A DNA stretch of 64,000 nt from Chloroflexi bacterium TSY. Lineage in GTDB: Bacteria > Chloroflexota > Anaerolineae > Caldilineales > Caldilineaceae. The position numbers and the translations under genes were made by a program. Below the pieces are notes generated by a model. The model had not been told where the DNA came from, did not search any database, and worked only from the letters and a program-made list of their open reading frames with translations. Where the stretch lies: positions 36,842 through 100,841 of the forward strand of contig JAHBNG010000046.1 in NCBI GenBank assembly GCA_019217005.1, read 5' to 3'. Position 1 is the first letter of the stretch; every line of letters begins with the position of its first letter. Positions 38,324-46,822 of the stretch are shown here, piece after piece.

Positions 38324-39367
38324 TCAGAGATTTGAAATTAGTTCACTGAGTTCGACAGGTTTTCCGGTTTCGGCCGAGCGTTGGCAAGCCAAGGTGACTG
38401 CTAACGTTCGGGCGGCCTCAGCAAAATCGCAAAGAATGCCATCTTGCTGACCTGAGCGAACGGCTTCGATAAATGTTCTGTTCATGAGGAAATTGTCATC
38501 TTCATCCCGCACAATCTCCGTGGGGTCTGTGCCAACTCGTTGAATGGTTGTCATCTTTTCATTGACGCTCAAGACCATGTCGGGTGCGACCACATGGACA
38601 AGATGTGGTGGGAAGACCGAAGCGCCAGCAGGTGCAGCACAGGAGTTGCCGATGATACCAGGTGCACCGTTGGCAAAGCGGACCGTACATGCGTTTACAT
38701 CAAAGATATCGAGATTGGGTACATCTTTTAGTAGGTTAGTATTGCCCACGGCATAGGCCGATTCGATCTCGCCGCAGAGATAACGCATCAGATCAACCGC
38801 ATGGGTATGTTGTTCGACCAACATGCCGCCCGATTGAGATTGAACGCGCCACCAGGGTTGCCCCGGTAAACCACTCAGACGGATGGAAATCGCCATACCA
38901 ATCGTGACGCCTTGCAGCATCTGGCGCGGTTTCTGTATAGCTGAACTGTAGCGCTTCTGATAACCTGCCGCATTGACAATGCCGCTCTGACGTATATGAT
39001 CGGCAATCTCGTTGGCCACACTTTGATCAACGGCAACTGGCTTCTCGAAGAGAATCGGCTTGCCCAAATCGATGACTTGGTGATCCAGAGCGCCATGCAC
39101 ATAAGGAGGTAGACAGAAATAGAAACAGTCGGGATCCAGTTCGTCATTCATGGTCCGAAAGTCGTTAAAGACCTTGGCCTGAATGGGTCGAGCAGCAGGC
39201 TTGCTCTGCCGGATCCGTTCATTCGCTTTCTGTTGGCTGGCGAACGCTCTCTCTTCATCTAGTTCCGCAATCCCAACGACTTCCACATCATCGAGATGGT
39301 TCAAAGCCGACATATGACCAATCGAACGATTGCCCGCTCCGATAAACGCAACGCGCGTTATATTCAT
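38324..39367 (-). CDS. Gfo/Idh/MocA-family oxidoreductase
   Basis: 347 residues; ATG at 39367. N-terminal Rossmann start ITRVAFIGAGNRSIGHMSAL, then FEKPVAVDQ with the conserved Lys, and GGMLVEQHTHAVDLMRYL, which supplies the His/Asp pair of the active site. The C-terminal alpha/beta domain is complete. NAD(P)-dependent oxidation of a sugar, sugar acid or inositol is expected; the substrate is unknown. Probably an operon with the adaptor gene. Confidence 0.9.
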   Translation of the reverse strand: MNITRVAFIGAGNRSIGHMSALNHLDDVEVVGIAELDEERAFASQQKANERIRQSKPAARPIQAKVFNDFRTMNDELDPDCFYFCLPPYVHGALDHQVIDLGKPILFEKPVAVDQSVANEIADHIRQSGIVNAAGYQKRYSSAIQKPRQMLQGVTIGMAISIRLSGLPGQPWWRVQSQSGGMLVEQHTHAVDLMRYLCGEIESAYAVGNTNLLKDVPNLDIFDVNACTVRFANGAPGIIGNSCAAPAGASVFPPHLVHVVAPDMVLSVNEKMTTIQRVGTDPTEIVRDEDDNFLMNRTFIEAVRSGQQDGILCDFAEAARTLAVTLACQRSAETGKPVELSELISNL

Positions 39368-39428
39368 GCTACCCTTTCATCTGTACTCCGCAGCAGCACA
39401 TTATAACATTCTTTCTCGATTAAAAAGT

Positions 39429-39583
39429 GGGGTGGTTCAGAATTAGGTTTACACTTTTGATACATAGATAAAAATCTATATGAGGTCATTTTCTGCCTGA
39501 GCATGGCTCAAAGTAGAAAATATAAACATCTTTTCTCTTTGCAAAAATGTAAACCTAATTGTCCGCCTAAAATGAACCACCCC
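39429..39583. repeat. MITE family 1, copy e (complete)
   Basis: 155 bp with GGGGTGGTTCA...TGAACCACCCC ends and a perfect 8-bp target duplication TAAAAAGT (39421-39428 and 39584-39591). It lies in the 480-bp gap (39368-39847) between the oxidoreductase and isomerase genes; the rest of that gap holds no gene I can support. Confidence 0.95.
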
Positions 39584-39847
39584 TAAAAAGTGTTATTTTA
39601 TGGCGCTGCTCAGTATATCTCATTATTGATCCCATTGACGTTGTTGTCGCAATTGGGTGTTTGTTTTCGCTCGTGTATAATGATGATTCATAAGTGATCC
39701 GACATAACGCATTTTGTGAAAATTATAGGCTTACTATATGATGTATCTGATCCCTCACAATTCCACCCTCCCACTGAAACCGCTCAATCGTGAGCAAACA
39801 GTATATTTCGCCAGCCAAGAGACAAAGAGTTTCAGACTAGGGTTGAC

Positions 39848-40741
39848 TTAAAGACGCCCGACTATTTCCTTTAACCCTTCAAACGTCTGGCGCGTATTCT
39901 CTGCCCGATCCTGCCCCTCCACCTTCCAATGGGTTTCAATCGTAAACGCGGTGACCGGCTCATCCTCCAATAACCGAAGCTGTGTTGCCCAATCCGTGCC
40001 ACCGTCACCAATGCGAGCCCAGCCAGTGAGTCCGCTTGTATCATCCAGCACTTTCGCATCTTTACAGTGAACATCGACAATGTGACCCCTCACTTGCTGG
40101 AATCCATCGGCAGGATCCTCCCCTGCCACAAAGGCATTGGCTGGATCCCAAATGATTTTGAGATTTGGTCGAGCAACGGCATCCAACACGCGTCGCATAT
40201 TGCCGCCCGTATTGGCGTAAAGTGAACGTGCATTCTCCAGCGCCAGCGTCAATCCTTCCGATGCCAAGCGATCACATGCGATCTGCATTCCCTTGGCAAT
40301 CTTGGCCAATGTTTCGTCCGTTATGCCACCACCATCGGGAGAACGTGGTGAGGGATTGGTCCCTCCGACATCTCGCGTAAAGCCAAAAGTGCGGATATGG
40401 GGTGCGCTAAATTTGTGAGCAATTTCAATAAAGCGTTCGAGCCGCGTTATGTGCTCTTGAAAGCGGGGATGCTCCTCCATACTCTCCAACTCCACATCGG
40501 CCAGTGAAAAGGGACGGAAGAACATGCCGCAGACCAGATGTGTTTGCAAGCCATATTGGTCGACGATCTCTTTGGCTTGATCTAGCTCGTCGTTACTCAA
40601 TTCGTGAACAGCCTTTCCCCACAGGTTGTGCAGTTCCACATAAGACATCCCCTCTTCTTTGGCAATGCGACAAGCGCGTGCAAAATCCTGATCGATCTCA
40701 TCCGTAATGACCCCGAATGTGAATTGTTTGGATAACGACAT
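39848..40741 (-). CDS. Sugar phosphate isomerase/epimerase
   Basis: 297 residues from the ATG at 40741 (GGAG seven bases upstream). TIM barrel with FGVITDEIDQDFARAC, YVELHNLWGK, LTLALENARSLYANTGGNMRRVLD, IIWDPANAF, HIVDVHCKDAK and FTIETHWK, the metal-binding Glu/Asp/His/Glu set of this superfamily. An 85-bp decayed piece of the same kind of gene lies at about 42963-43048. Confidence 0.88.
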   Translation of the reverse strand: MSLSKQFTFGVITDEIDQDFARACRIAKEEGMSYVELHNLWGKAVHELSNDELDQAKEIVDQYGLQTHLVCGMFFRPFSLADVELESMEEHPRFQEHITRLERFIEIAHKFSAPHIRTFGFTRDVGGTNPSPRSPDGGGITDETLAKIAKGMQIACDRLASEGLTLALENARSLYANTGGNMRRVLDAVARPNLKIIWDPANAFVAGEDPADGFQQVRGHIVDVHCKDAKVLDDTSGLTGWARIGDGGTDWATQLRLLEDEPVTAFTIETHWKVEGQDRAENTRQTFEGLKEIVGRL

Positions 40742-40841
40742 TTGGTTTCTCCGCAAGCGTGACGTCCCCAGCATAGGCACCCGGCAATCTTACCATCCAG
40801 GCAATGAACAGCCTCTGCCGGGAACGTGGGGTTGGTAGTTT

Positions 40842-41300
40842 TTATAGTCCGATGTTCGTGATTGGTCCCATATAGCAACCGGCGTTGGGGAAGCCTGCAG
40901 TTGCTAGCTCTTCAAATCGTTGATCAAATCCATACTCCTGTAACGAGAAGAGCGGCACCATTTTGATGTCGGTAATTGGGTTGGCCCACTCTTCAGGTTC
41001 AATGCCAAGCTGCATTGCGCCGCCAGTAGACCGCATCAAAAAGGTAACATGCACAGTGTGCTGGTCATCATGAATGCGATCGCAGATATAGAGCAGCTTT
41101 TCAATCGCCATCTCCAACCCTGTCTCTTCTCTGGCTTCTCGGCACACACATTCTTCCAAAGTTTCCCCTGGCTCTAGTGTACCACCTGGCAGTGACCATT
41201 GACGAGAAAGCGCATCAGTGATTTTCTGTTTAACCAACAGAATTGCATCATCTTCGATCAGAACGGCTGTGCAGCGAACTTTTTGTTTCATTGGGTGCAT
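40842..41300 (-). CDS. Nudix hydrolase
   Basis: 152 residues; starts at 41300 or the in-frame ATG at 41291. Nudix box GGTLEPGETLEECVCREAREETGLE is present in full (cited here by its parts GGTLEPGETLEE and REAREETG), with Glu ligands for Mg. Cleaves a nucleoside diphosphate linked to another moiety; the substrate is not predictable. Confidence 0.9.
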   Translation of the reverse strand: MHPMKQKVRCTAVLIEDDAILLVKQKITDALSRQWSLPGGTLEPGETLEECVCREAREETGLEMAIEKLLYICDRIHDDQHTVHVTFLMRSTGGAMQLGIEPEEWANPITDIKMVPLFSLQEYGFDQRFEELATAGFPNAGCYMGPITNIGL

Positions 41301-41466
41301 TGTATGTCAAATTGGTTCAGAGTCCAATTTGACCTTTCTGCTATAGATCTTTGCCGATTGGGAAGAGATGGCGTCTTAATAGAAACACGGATTGCCAAGG
41401 CTCGTACTGGGCATTCTGCACGCAATTTTGAAGTTCATCACGCAAATGTAACATTTCCAACTTTGG

Positions 41467-41484
41467 CTACCTACTAGTAGGTAG
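41467..41484. promoter_or_regulatory. TetR operator within the tetR promoter
   Basis: Perfect 18-bp palindrome CTACCTACTAGTAGGTAG. It sits between a possible -35 (TTGGCT, 41463) and a -10 TATACT (41485-41490), so a bound repressor would block the promoter. The ATG at 41497 is only six bases after the -10 hexamer, so the transcript is probably leaderless. A near copy lies before the SDR gene. Confidence 0.75.
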
Positions 41485-41496
41485 TATACTCTTGCC

Positions 41497-42057
41497 ATGA
41501 GCGATACACGTCAAAGCATCATGCATCATGCTGAGCAACTCGTGCGGACGAGAGGTGCCAATGGATTTAGCTATGCCGACCTCGCAACCAAGTTAGGCAT
41601 TCGGAAAGCTAGCGTTCACTACCACTTTCCAAGCAAGAATGACCTGCTACAAAACCTGATCCAAAGCTATGAGGCTAGGTTTATGCAAGCCTTGGGCGAA
41701 CTGGCAGAACTGTCAGACTCAAAGGAAAAGATGGACGGTTTTGTTGAACTCTATCGACAGGGACTAACGACTGACCAACTTTGTTTATGCGGAATGCTTA
41801 CGTTGGACAGCAGTGCGTTGACTCGTTCGATGCAACAAGACCTACATCGTTTTTTCCAGGGCATCGAAATTTGGTTAACCGGGCTATTTGAAGAGGGACA
41901 TATAGTGGAAGAGTGGTCTTTGTCTGGATCACCTGAGTCAGAAGCCAAAGCATTTTTGGCTCTAGTACAGGGCGCTCAGTTAATTGCACGTAACGCAGAA
42001 AAGGAGGTGGAGAAGTTTGACACAATTGTGCTGCCACAGCTGGTGCGTTATGGCTAA
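41497..42057 (+). CDS. TetR-family repressor
   Basis: 186 residues. N-terminal HTH (GFSYADLATKLGIRKASVHYHFPSKNDLL is spread over residues 24-52; key parts YADLATKLGI and SVHYHFPSK). C-terminal ligand domain with C-rich CLCGMLTLDSSALT, reminiscent of AcuR/TetR_C-type regulators of aldehyde or acrylate stress. The palindromes before it and before the SDR gene imply autoregulation and control of the SDR. Confidence 0.88.
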   Translation: MSDTRQSIMHHAEQLVRTRGANGFSYADLATKLGIRKASVHYHFPSKNDLLQNLIQSYEARFMQALGELAELSDSKEKMDGFVELYRQGLTTDQLCLCGMLTLDSSALTRSMQQDLHRFFQGIEIWLTGLFEEGHIVEEWSLSGSPESEAKAFLALVQGAQLIARNAEKEVEKFDTIVLPQLVRYG

Positions 42058-42090
42058 ATTGATTCATTGGTCTTTTTTTAATACAAATTT

Positions 42091-42108
42091 CTACCTACTA
42101 GTAGATAA
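42091..42108. promoter_or_regulatory. Second TetR operator upstream of the SDR gene
   Basis: CTACCTACTAGTAGATAA matches the operator at 41467 over the first 14 bases and differs only in the last half-site. It lies 20 bases before the SDR start. Confidence 0.7.
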
Positions 42109-42128
42109 ATAGTACAGAAAGGAAAATC

Positions 42129-42884
42129 ATGAACGAAATCGCATTGATCATCGGTGGTTCCAGCGGTATGGGAAAGGCAGCGGCAAAGCGGCTACTAGCG
42201 AAAGGTATAGACGTCTGGTTGCTTTCAGCCAATGCAGACAAACTGGCCGCCGCAGCTTCAGATCTGAGTGGCGTCGGAAATGTAAGAGCATCAAACGTTG
42301 ACCTTTACGCCCAGACAGTAGTCGATACCTTTATCGGGGAAATTGACCGGACAGAGAAGCATATCAAATACCTGATCAATGCCGCTGGCTCATTTAACCC
42401 AACCCTCTTTCTCGACCACACGAAATCCGACTACGACAAGTACATGGATCTGAACCGCGCGACCTTCTTTATCACTCAGGCTGTGGTCCGGAACATGAAG
42501 GCCCACGGTGGCGGTAGCATCGTCAATATTGGCTCCATGTGGGCCAAGCAAGCCGTCAAAGCCACTCCATCGAGCGCCTATTCCATGGCAAAAGCGGGTC
42601 TACACTCCCTTACCCAACACCTGGCAATGGAACTGGCTGAGCATAACATTCGGGTCAACGCCGTCTCGCCGGCGGTGGTGAAGACACCCATCTACGGTGA
42701 ATTTGTTGAGCCAGCCAAAATCTCCGAAACGCTGCAAGATTTTAACGGATTCCACCCGATTGGACGCATTGGTCAACCTCACGATGTCGCCACCGTTATC
42801 GACTTTCTCCTTTCTGATGAGGCGGGCTGGGTAACCGGCGCCAACTGGGATGTGGATGGTGGCGTCATGACTGGACGCAATTAA
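42129..42884 (+). CDS. Short-chain dehydrogenase/reductase
   Basis: 251 residues, classical SDR. NAD(P)-binding [26 protein letters not shown], catalytic Ser in IVNIGSMWA and the Tyr/Lys pair in [12 protein letters not shown]-terminal [19 protein letters not shown] precedes the ATG. Under TetR control, judged from the shared operator; the substrate is probably a small carbonyl compound or alcohol. Confidence 0.92.
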   Translation: MNEIALIIGGSSGMGKAAAKRLLAKGIDVWLLSANADKLAAAASDLSGVGNVRASNVDLYAQTVVDTFIGEIDRTEKHIKYLINAAGSFNPTLFLDHTKSDYDKYMDLNRATFFITQAVVRNMKAHGGGSIVNIGSMWAKQAVKATPSSAYSMAKAGLHSLTQHLAMELAEHNIRVNAVSPAVVKTPIYGEFVEPAKISETLQDFNGFHPIGRIGQPHDVATVIDFLLSDEAGWVTGANWDVDGGVMTGRN

Positions 42885-42919
42885 AGCACTTCCTGTACCC
42901 AAACCTGTAAAGCCCAAGT

Positions 42920-42957
42920 AGGCTTGATACTTGTTGGCTACTGCATGTATCAAGCCT
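42920..42957 (+). terminator. Hairpin AGGCTTGATAC / GTATCAAGCCT
   Basis: Perfect 11-bp stem, 16-base loop, 36 bases after the SDR stop. There is no long T run, but position and stability suggest transcription termination. Confidence 0.55.
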
Positions 42958-42962
42958 GCTTC

Positions 42963-43048
42963 ATCTAACACGAGTCGCATATTGCCGTCCGTATTGGCGT
43001 AGTGTGAGTGCATTCTCCAGCGTTAATCCTTCCGCATCCTGGCAATCC
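42963..43048 (-). pseudogene. Fragment of a sugar isomerase gene
   Basis: Resembles 40180-40275 of the isomerase at 39848-40741: the blocks GTCGCATATTGCCG, CGTATTGGCGTA and TGCATTCTCCAGCG occur in the same order with substitutions and a small deletion. It encodes YANTDGNMRLVLDEA against YANTGGNMRRVLDAV. A leftover of a lost paralogue. Confidence 0.7.
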
Positions 43049-43069
43049 GCGGCTCTTCTGTTCCACACT

Positions 43070-45049
43070 CTAACGCTCAAACAGAGGCAAAAAGATCTCA
43101 CGTGTCACCTGTCCAGCCGTTGGGATCGCAACTTCCTTACCTGGTTCGCTATTCACAGGAATCAGCGGCCGATCACGGACTGGCTTATCTGCCGCCCCAC
43201 TTGCTCCTGTAATGGTTACCCGTAGCCGGTACTCTGCACGTGTAAAACCATAGACTTCCACCTGATACGTCCCGCTGACTTCGGCCATCACGGTGACCTC
43301 ATCCACACCCTCATCCTTGTTGCTCACCCAAGGCGGACGCGTCTCATGGTCCGGTGCCCAGACGTAGAGGTCGGGGTCGCCAGTGACTGGCTCGACTCGC
43401 GCTATCATTTGTTGGCCTTGAGTGAGTTGGTAGCGGTAGACTCGTCCCTGGTCGCGTAGAACTGTGTCGGTTGGAGGTTCATAATTAATCGTGGCCCCAT
43501 ATGGAAAGAGCGAGACATTGCCACTGCGATCTTGAACCCAGGCTTGTAGATACTTCATGCCCGCAATGGGCATAAGCGCCCAAGGATAGTCCGACTTGTT
43601 GGCATCATAGTCCATCCACCCAGACTCGTTGATGCGTACCCAATCGTTGGCTCCCTGGCTGAATTCATATTCGATGAAAATCAACTTGTTGACGCCGCTA
43701 CCCGGTTCAGGGTCACTGCCCGTGGTATCGAGCAGAACGACCCGTTCAGTGGTATCGTACGCTCTCTCGTTGATGCTAAAACTGTCTACTCGCGGCGCAA
43801 TTTGATCGGGCAAAGCCGGAAGAACGGTGATGGTGCGTATCACAGTGTTGTTGTCCTCATGTGTTTCAGTAATGGCATTATCCGGATCGATGATGGCGTA
43901 AATTGTGAAGTCACCTTCTGCAGGGGGTGTCCATGCAACGCCATCTGTGACAATGTCGCTGCGTGGCGAAAGGAGGGGAATCGAGCCGTCTCCAATCATG
44001 GTTCCACCTGAGTTTGGATCGCCCAGGTAGAAACGAACCTTTACATCATTGAGGACCTGTTTGCCACCCTGTCGATGGACCTTTAGACCCAACTTAGCAG
44101 GTAACTGGGCGTGGAGCGCAATTGGCTCAGTCCACAATTCATTGGTCTTGCCAAAGAGGTCGCTCTCATCGGGAGCAAAAACTGTATAGGCCCTCGCCAG
44201 AGTCGCCTTGCCACCATCGGGATTGGTGACAGTCACGTCATAGACACCAGGTTCGAGACCTGCCTGAACCATCGCACGCAGATTTTCGGCGTCAATGAAC
44301 ATGGTGTCGGTCAGCGTAATTGTATTCAGCGCGACTCGCGCACCATCGACAAATTCGCTCCCTCGGATGGTGATATCGTTTGGCACGTCGTTGCTACCTT
44401 GATTGGGTCGCACCCAGGTGATAGTGGGTGTAACGGAGGGAACGGGTGTAGATGTTGGTGTGTTGACGGGTGTGTCGGTCGGCGTCGATGTATTTGTCGG
44501 TGTAGGGGTTGAGGTATTGGTTGGTGTATGAGTTGGTGATGGGGTTGGCTCTGGCGTTGGCATTTCCGTCAGGCCGATACTACGTGCAAAACCGGCACCT
44601 TTGACCAGAATGCGCTGTACTCTTTGTTGCAGATCTGTAAATGCAGTAAAGCGCACATTGTGGACGAAACCGGCACCTTTAACAAAAATACGTACTCGAC
44701 TCTGCAACCGTTCTCTGGCAAGATCAACAGAAATGCCCAAACTCTGAAGCACGTCAGAGTTTTTGGCCAGAACTTGCTCAAGCTCTGCGTTGTGAGCAAA
44801 GCCTGCCCCTCGAACAAAGATACGGGGGTGAGGTTTTAATTCTTCTTCAATCTCGTCTAGAGAAATTCCCAAATTTAGTAGAAGCTCTGTTGGCTGTCTG
44901 GACGAACGTTCAAGCCTACTGTCTTCTCCGTCTGTGATGATTGTAGCTTGTGCATTTGTATCGAGTAGAAAACTCATTACTAAGCAGAACGCAATGATCC
45001 CAGAGAAACAGAGCTGATTTATTGTTGTCCCGTGCTCTGTTTGTTTCAC
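43070..45049 (-). CDS. Secreted multidomain protein with GAGF repeats, IPT, CARDB and PPC-like domains
   Basis: 659 residues from a GTG at 45049 that overlaps the upstream gene's stop by four bases. Order: signal peptide; three copies of a motif R-[IV]-[FL]-V-[RK]-GAGF-[AV]-[HR] (RIFVRGAGFAHN, RIFVKGAGFVHN, RILVKGAGFARS) spaced about 35-45 residues apart at residues 75-170; a Thr/Pro-rich linker; an IPT/TIG-like Ig domain (ITIRGSEFVDGARV); a CARDB-type domain; a pre-peptidase-C-like domain (GDPDLYVWAPDHETRP); and the end REIFLPLFER. Probably a cell-surface or adhesion protein. The GAGF repeat is not one I recognise. Confidence 0.82.
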   Translation of the reverse strand: MKQTEHGTTINQLCFSGIIAFCLVMSFLLDTNAQATIITDGEDSRLERSSRQPTELLLNLGISLDEIEEELKPHPRIFVRGAGFAHNAELEQVLAKNSDVLQSLGISVDLARERLQSRVRIFVKGAGFVHNVRFTAFTDLQQRVQRILVKGAGFARSIGLTEMPTPEPTPSPTHTPTNTSTPTPTNTSTPTDTPVNTPTSTPVPSVTPTITWVRPNQGSNDVPNDITIRGSEFVDGARVALNTITLTDTMFIDAENLRAMVQAGLEPGVYDVTVTNPDGGKATLARAYTVFAPDESDLFGKTNELWTEPIALHAQLPAKLGLKVHRQGGKQVLNDVKVRFYLGDPNSGGTMIGDGSIPLLSPRSDIVTDGVAWTPPAEGDFTIYAIIDPDNAITETHEDNNTVIRTITVLPALPDQIAPRVDSFSINERAYDTTERVVLLDTTGSDPEPGSGVNKLIFIEYEFSQGANDWVRINESGWMDYDANKSDYPWALMPIAGMKYLQAWVQDRSGNVSLFPYGATINYEPPTDTVLRDQGRVYRYQLTQGQQMIARVEPVTGDPDLYVWAPDHETRPPWVSNKDEGVDEVTVMAEVSGTYQVEVYGFTRAEYRLRVTITGASGAADKPVRDRPLIPVNSEPGKEVAIPTAGQVTREIFLPLFER

Positions 45050-45957
45050 TGTGCCGCCTCTCCATAAACAATCGACACTCCGCAGTAAGCTCTTCGACCG
45101 CTACCACCTACTGTAATTGTATGATCTTTCCCCTGGGAGAAATTATTTTCGTTCAGTCCTCCCAAATATAAGCGCCATTTTCCCACAGGCGGATTTAATG
45201 ATATTAGTTGTACGTCGTCCAATTTGCAGGTCCCAGGATATCGGTTATATCCGCTAACCGCCAGACTAAATTGCCCAGCTGACCATACACGTTCGTAAAT
45301 CTGAATTTCTCTTGGAATGTTGATTTTGAACGAATCTGTTCTAGTAATACCATCTGCACGGTCCGCTACAAGAATTAAGTCAGTTGCCTCAGGATATCTA
45401 AAATCATAGTATGAAATATTAATATTAGATAGCTCCAACTCTGTCGCTAGAAATTTTATTGTACTTTCGATCAACGTGGCAGTTAGCCGTTCCCGATCAT
45501 AATTTACCCAATCAAACAACTCGGCCGCGGTCTGCCATCTTGTCAAATAAGCAACAATCCAACCGTCCTTATGAACAAGTACTTGCACCTCACCTTTTTC
45601 ATCAAACTCAGGTAGCGCCGCGTAGCCCGGTGCATAGACAATGCCTAAAATGAAATCGTCTGTTTGTTGACGGATATGTTTGAAGCTGGTCGGTAAGAAT
45701 TGTAGATCAAGTTGCTGTTCCACCTTTGTGTATGCCGTAACCCCAGCCTCCTCCAAGATAAAGCTAAAATCAACTGGACCAATACTTGCCGCACGGGCAG
45801 ATTTCACAAATGCTGGTGGTCGTAGCGCAATTCCTGGGCTTGAGGAAAGCTCTGTTGGGAAGACTGGAGTAATTTTCGAGAACAGAGCAATCGTGGTAAT
45901 TATTAACAGAATGGCCAGAACGATTGTTAGTTTAGGAATAGATTGAACGTTTCTCAT
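45046..45957 (-). CDS. Membrane-anchored or secreted protein of unknown function
   Basis: 303 residues from the ATG at 45957 (AGGAG upstream). One N-terminal hydrophobic segment (LTIVLAILLIITTIALF). The ectodomain has two Cys near the C-terminus (GTCKLDDV, AYCGVSIVYG) that could form a disulphide. Not recognised as a known family. Co-translated with the downstream GAGF-repeat protein, so the two probably act together at the cell surface. Confidence 0.7.
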   Translation of the reverse strand: MRNVQSIPKLTIVLAILLIITTIALFSKITPVFPTELSSSPGIALRPPAFVKSARAASIGPVDFSFILEEAGVTAYTKVEQQLDLQFLPTSFKHIRQQTDDFILGIVYAPGYAALPEFDEKGEVQVLVHKDGWIVAYLTRWQTAAELFDWVNYDRERLTATLIESTIKFLATELELSNINISYYDFRYPEATDLILVADRADGITRTDSFKINIPREIQIYERVWSAGQFSLAVSGYNRYPGTCKLDDVQLISLNPPVGKWRLYLGGLNENNFSQGKDHTITVGGSGRRAYCGVSIVYGEAAQ

Positions 45958-46313
45958 GTTATCTTTGTCTCCTGAATGTGTCTCTTGTGTGGGATAGTGT
46001 AGTTGAAAAAGCAAAAGAATTAAACACAACATTGGTGCATCTCATCCTATTCAGTTGTTCTCAATCTGGGTATGCTGTATCAATACAAGTGCCCGTTTCG
46101 AATCAGGCAATAGGTGCGTGGCATCAACAGCTAAACCCGTCGAAACCTGCTATAGAAATCAGCGTTTACATGAAAACTGCAACGATACTGCTACGAAATT
46201 GGAGATTATGGTCTTTCAAAAATGCGGTAACACAAGTATAATCAACTTTTCTTTACTTAATTGTGACATTATGCTGACAATTTCATCATCAATTTGATCA
46301 GGGGTATGTTCGG
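45958..46313. other. Intergenic, no gene seen
   Basis: AT-rich stretch before the minus-strand two-gene operon, presumably holding its promoter. I see no supported gene, RNA or repeat. Confidence 0.4.
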
Positions 46314-46624
46314 GTGGTCCCAACCGCTATAGCGGCAGGTAGATCAATTACGAAGACTCATCATCAGATACTCGGTAAATGGATGCGTGACCCTGAGTTC
46401 AAATACGAATATGACGCGCTTGAAGAAGAATTTGCACTGTTTGATGAATTGTTGAAAGCGTGGCAGGCAGCAGATTTAACTCAAGGCGAAGTCGCCAAAA
46501 CACATGGGGACAAAACTTCGGCGATTGCGAGATTAGAAACAGGCGGGGAAGCAAGCAACATTCTTCCTCGATCGCCATACTGCAACGCTATGCTGAAGCG
46601 GCGGGCTGTCTGTTGGAGATATGA
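46314..46624 (+). pseudogene. HigA/XRE-type antitoxin-like gene, frameshifted
   Basis: KWMRDPEFKYEYDALEEEFALFDELLKAWQAA then LTQGEVAKTHGDKTSAIARLETGG is the pattern of XRE antitoxins of the HigA kind (read at 46381-46550). The frame is then lost, and the normal C-terminus (SSSIAILQRYAEAAGCLLEI) follows in another frame, ending at 46624. A missing base in the GGCGGGGA run near 46541-46547 explains it. No toxin gene remains upstream. Confidence 0.72.
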
Positions 46625-46822
46625 TTGGTGTGAAGTTGGTGTTAGAGGCTCCCTCGTTCTATGCTCATTCAGAAGAGAAAACTCTCGTTGAGTGTTCAGG
46701 CTTCAGGATCCCGGATTGGTCCCAAAAAACGGAGTAAAAACTCCAGTGAATTGTGGGTAAATCAGTTGGGCGAATTGGGACATCGAGCCAAACACAAAAA
46801 TAAATGATGAATAAAGCTAATT

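Noticed and set aside
46055..46297. Possible small gene before the HigA-like sequence
   Set aside because: Composition is non-coding-like, there is no start signal, and no recognisable motif.
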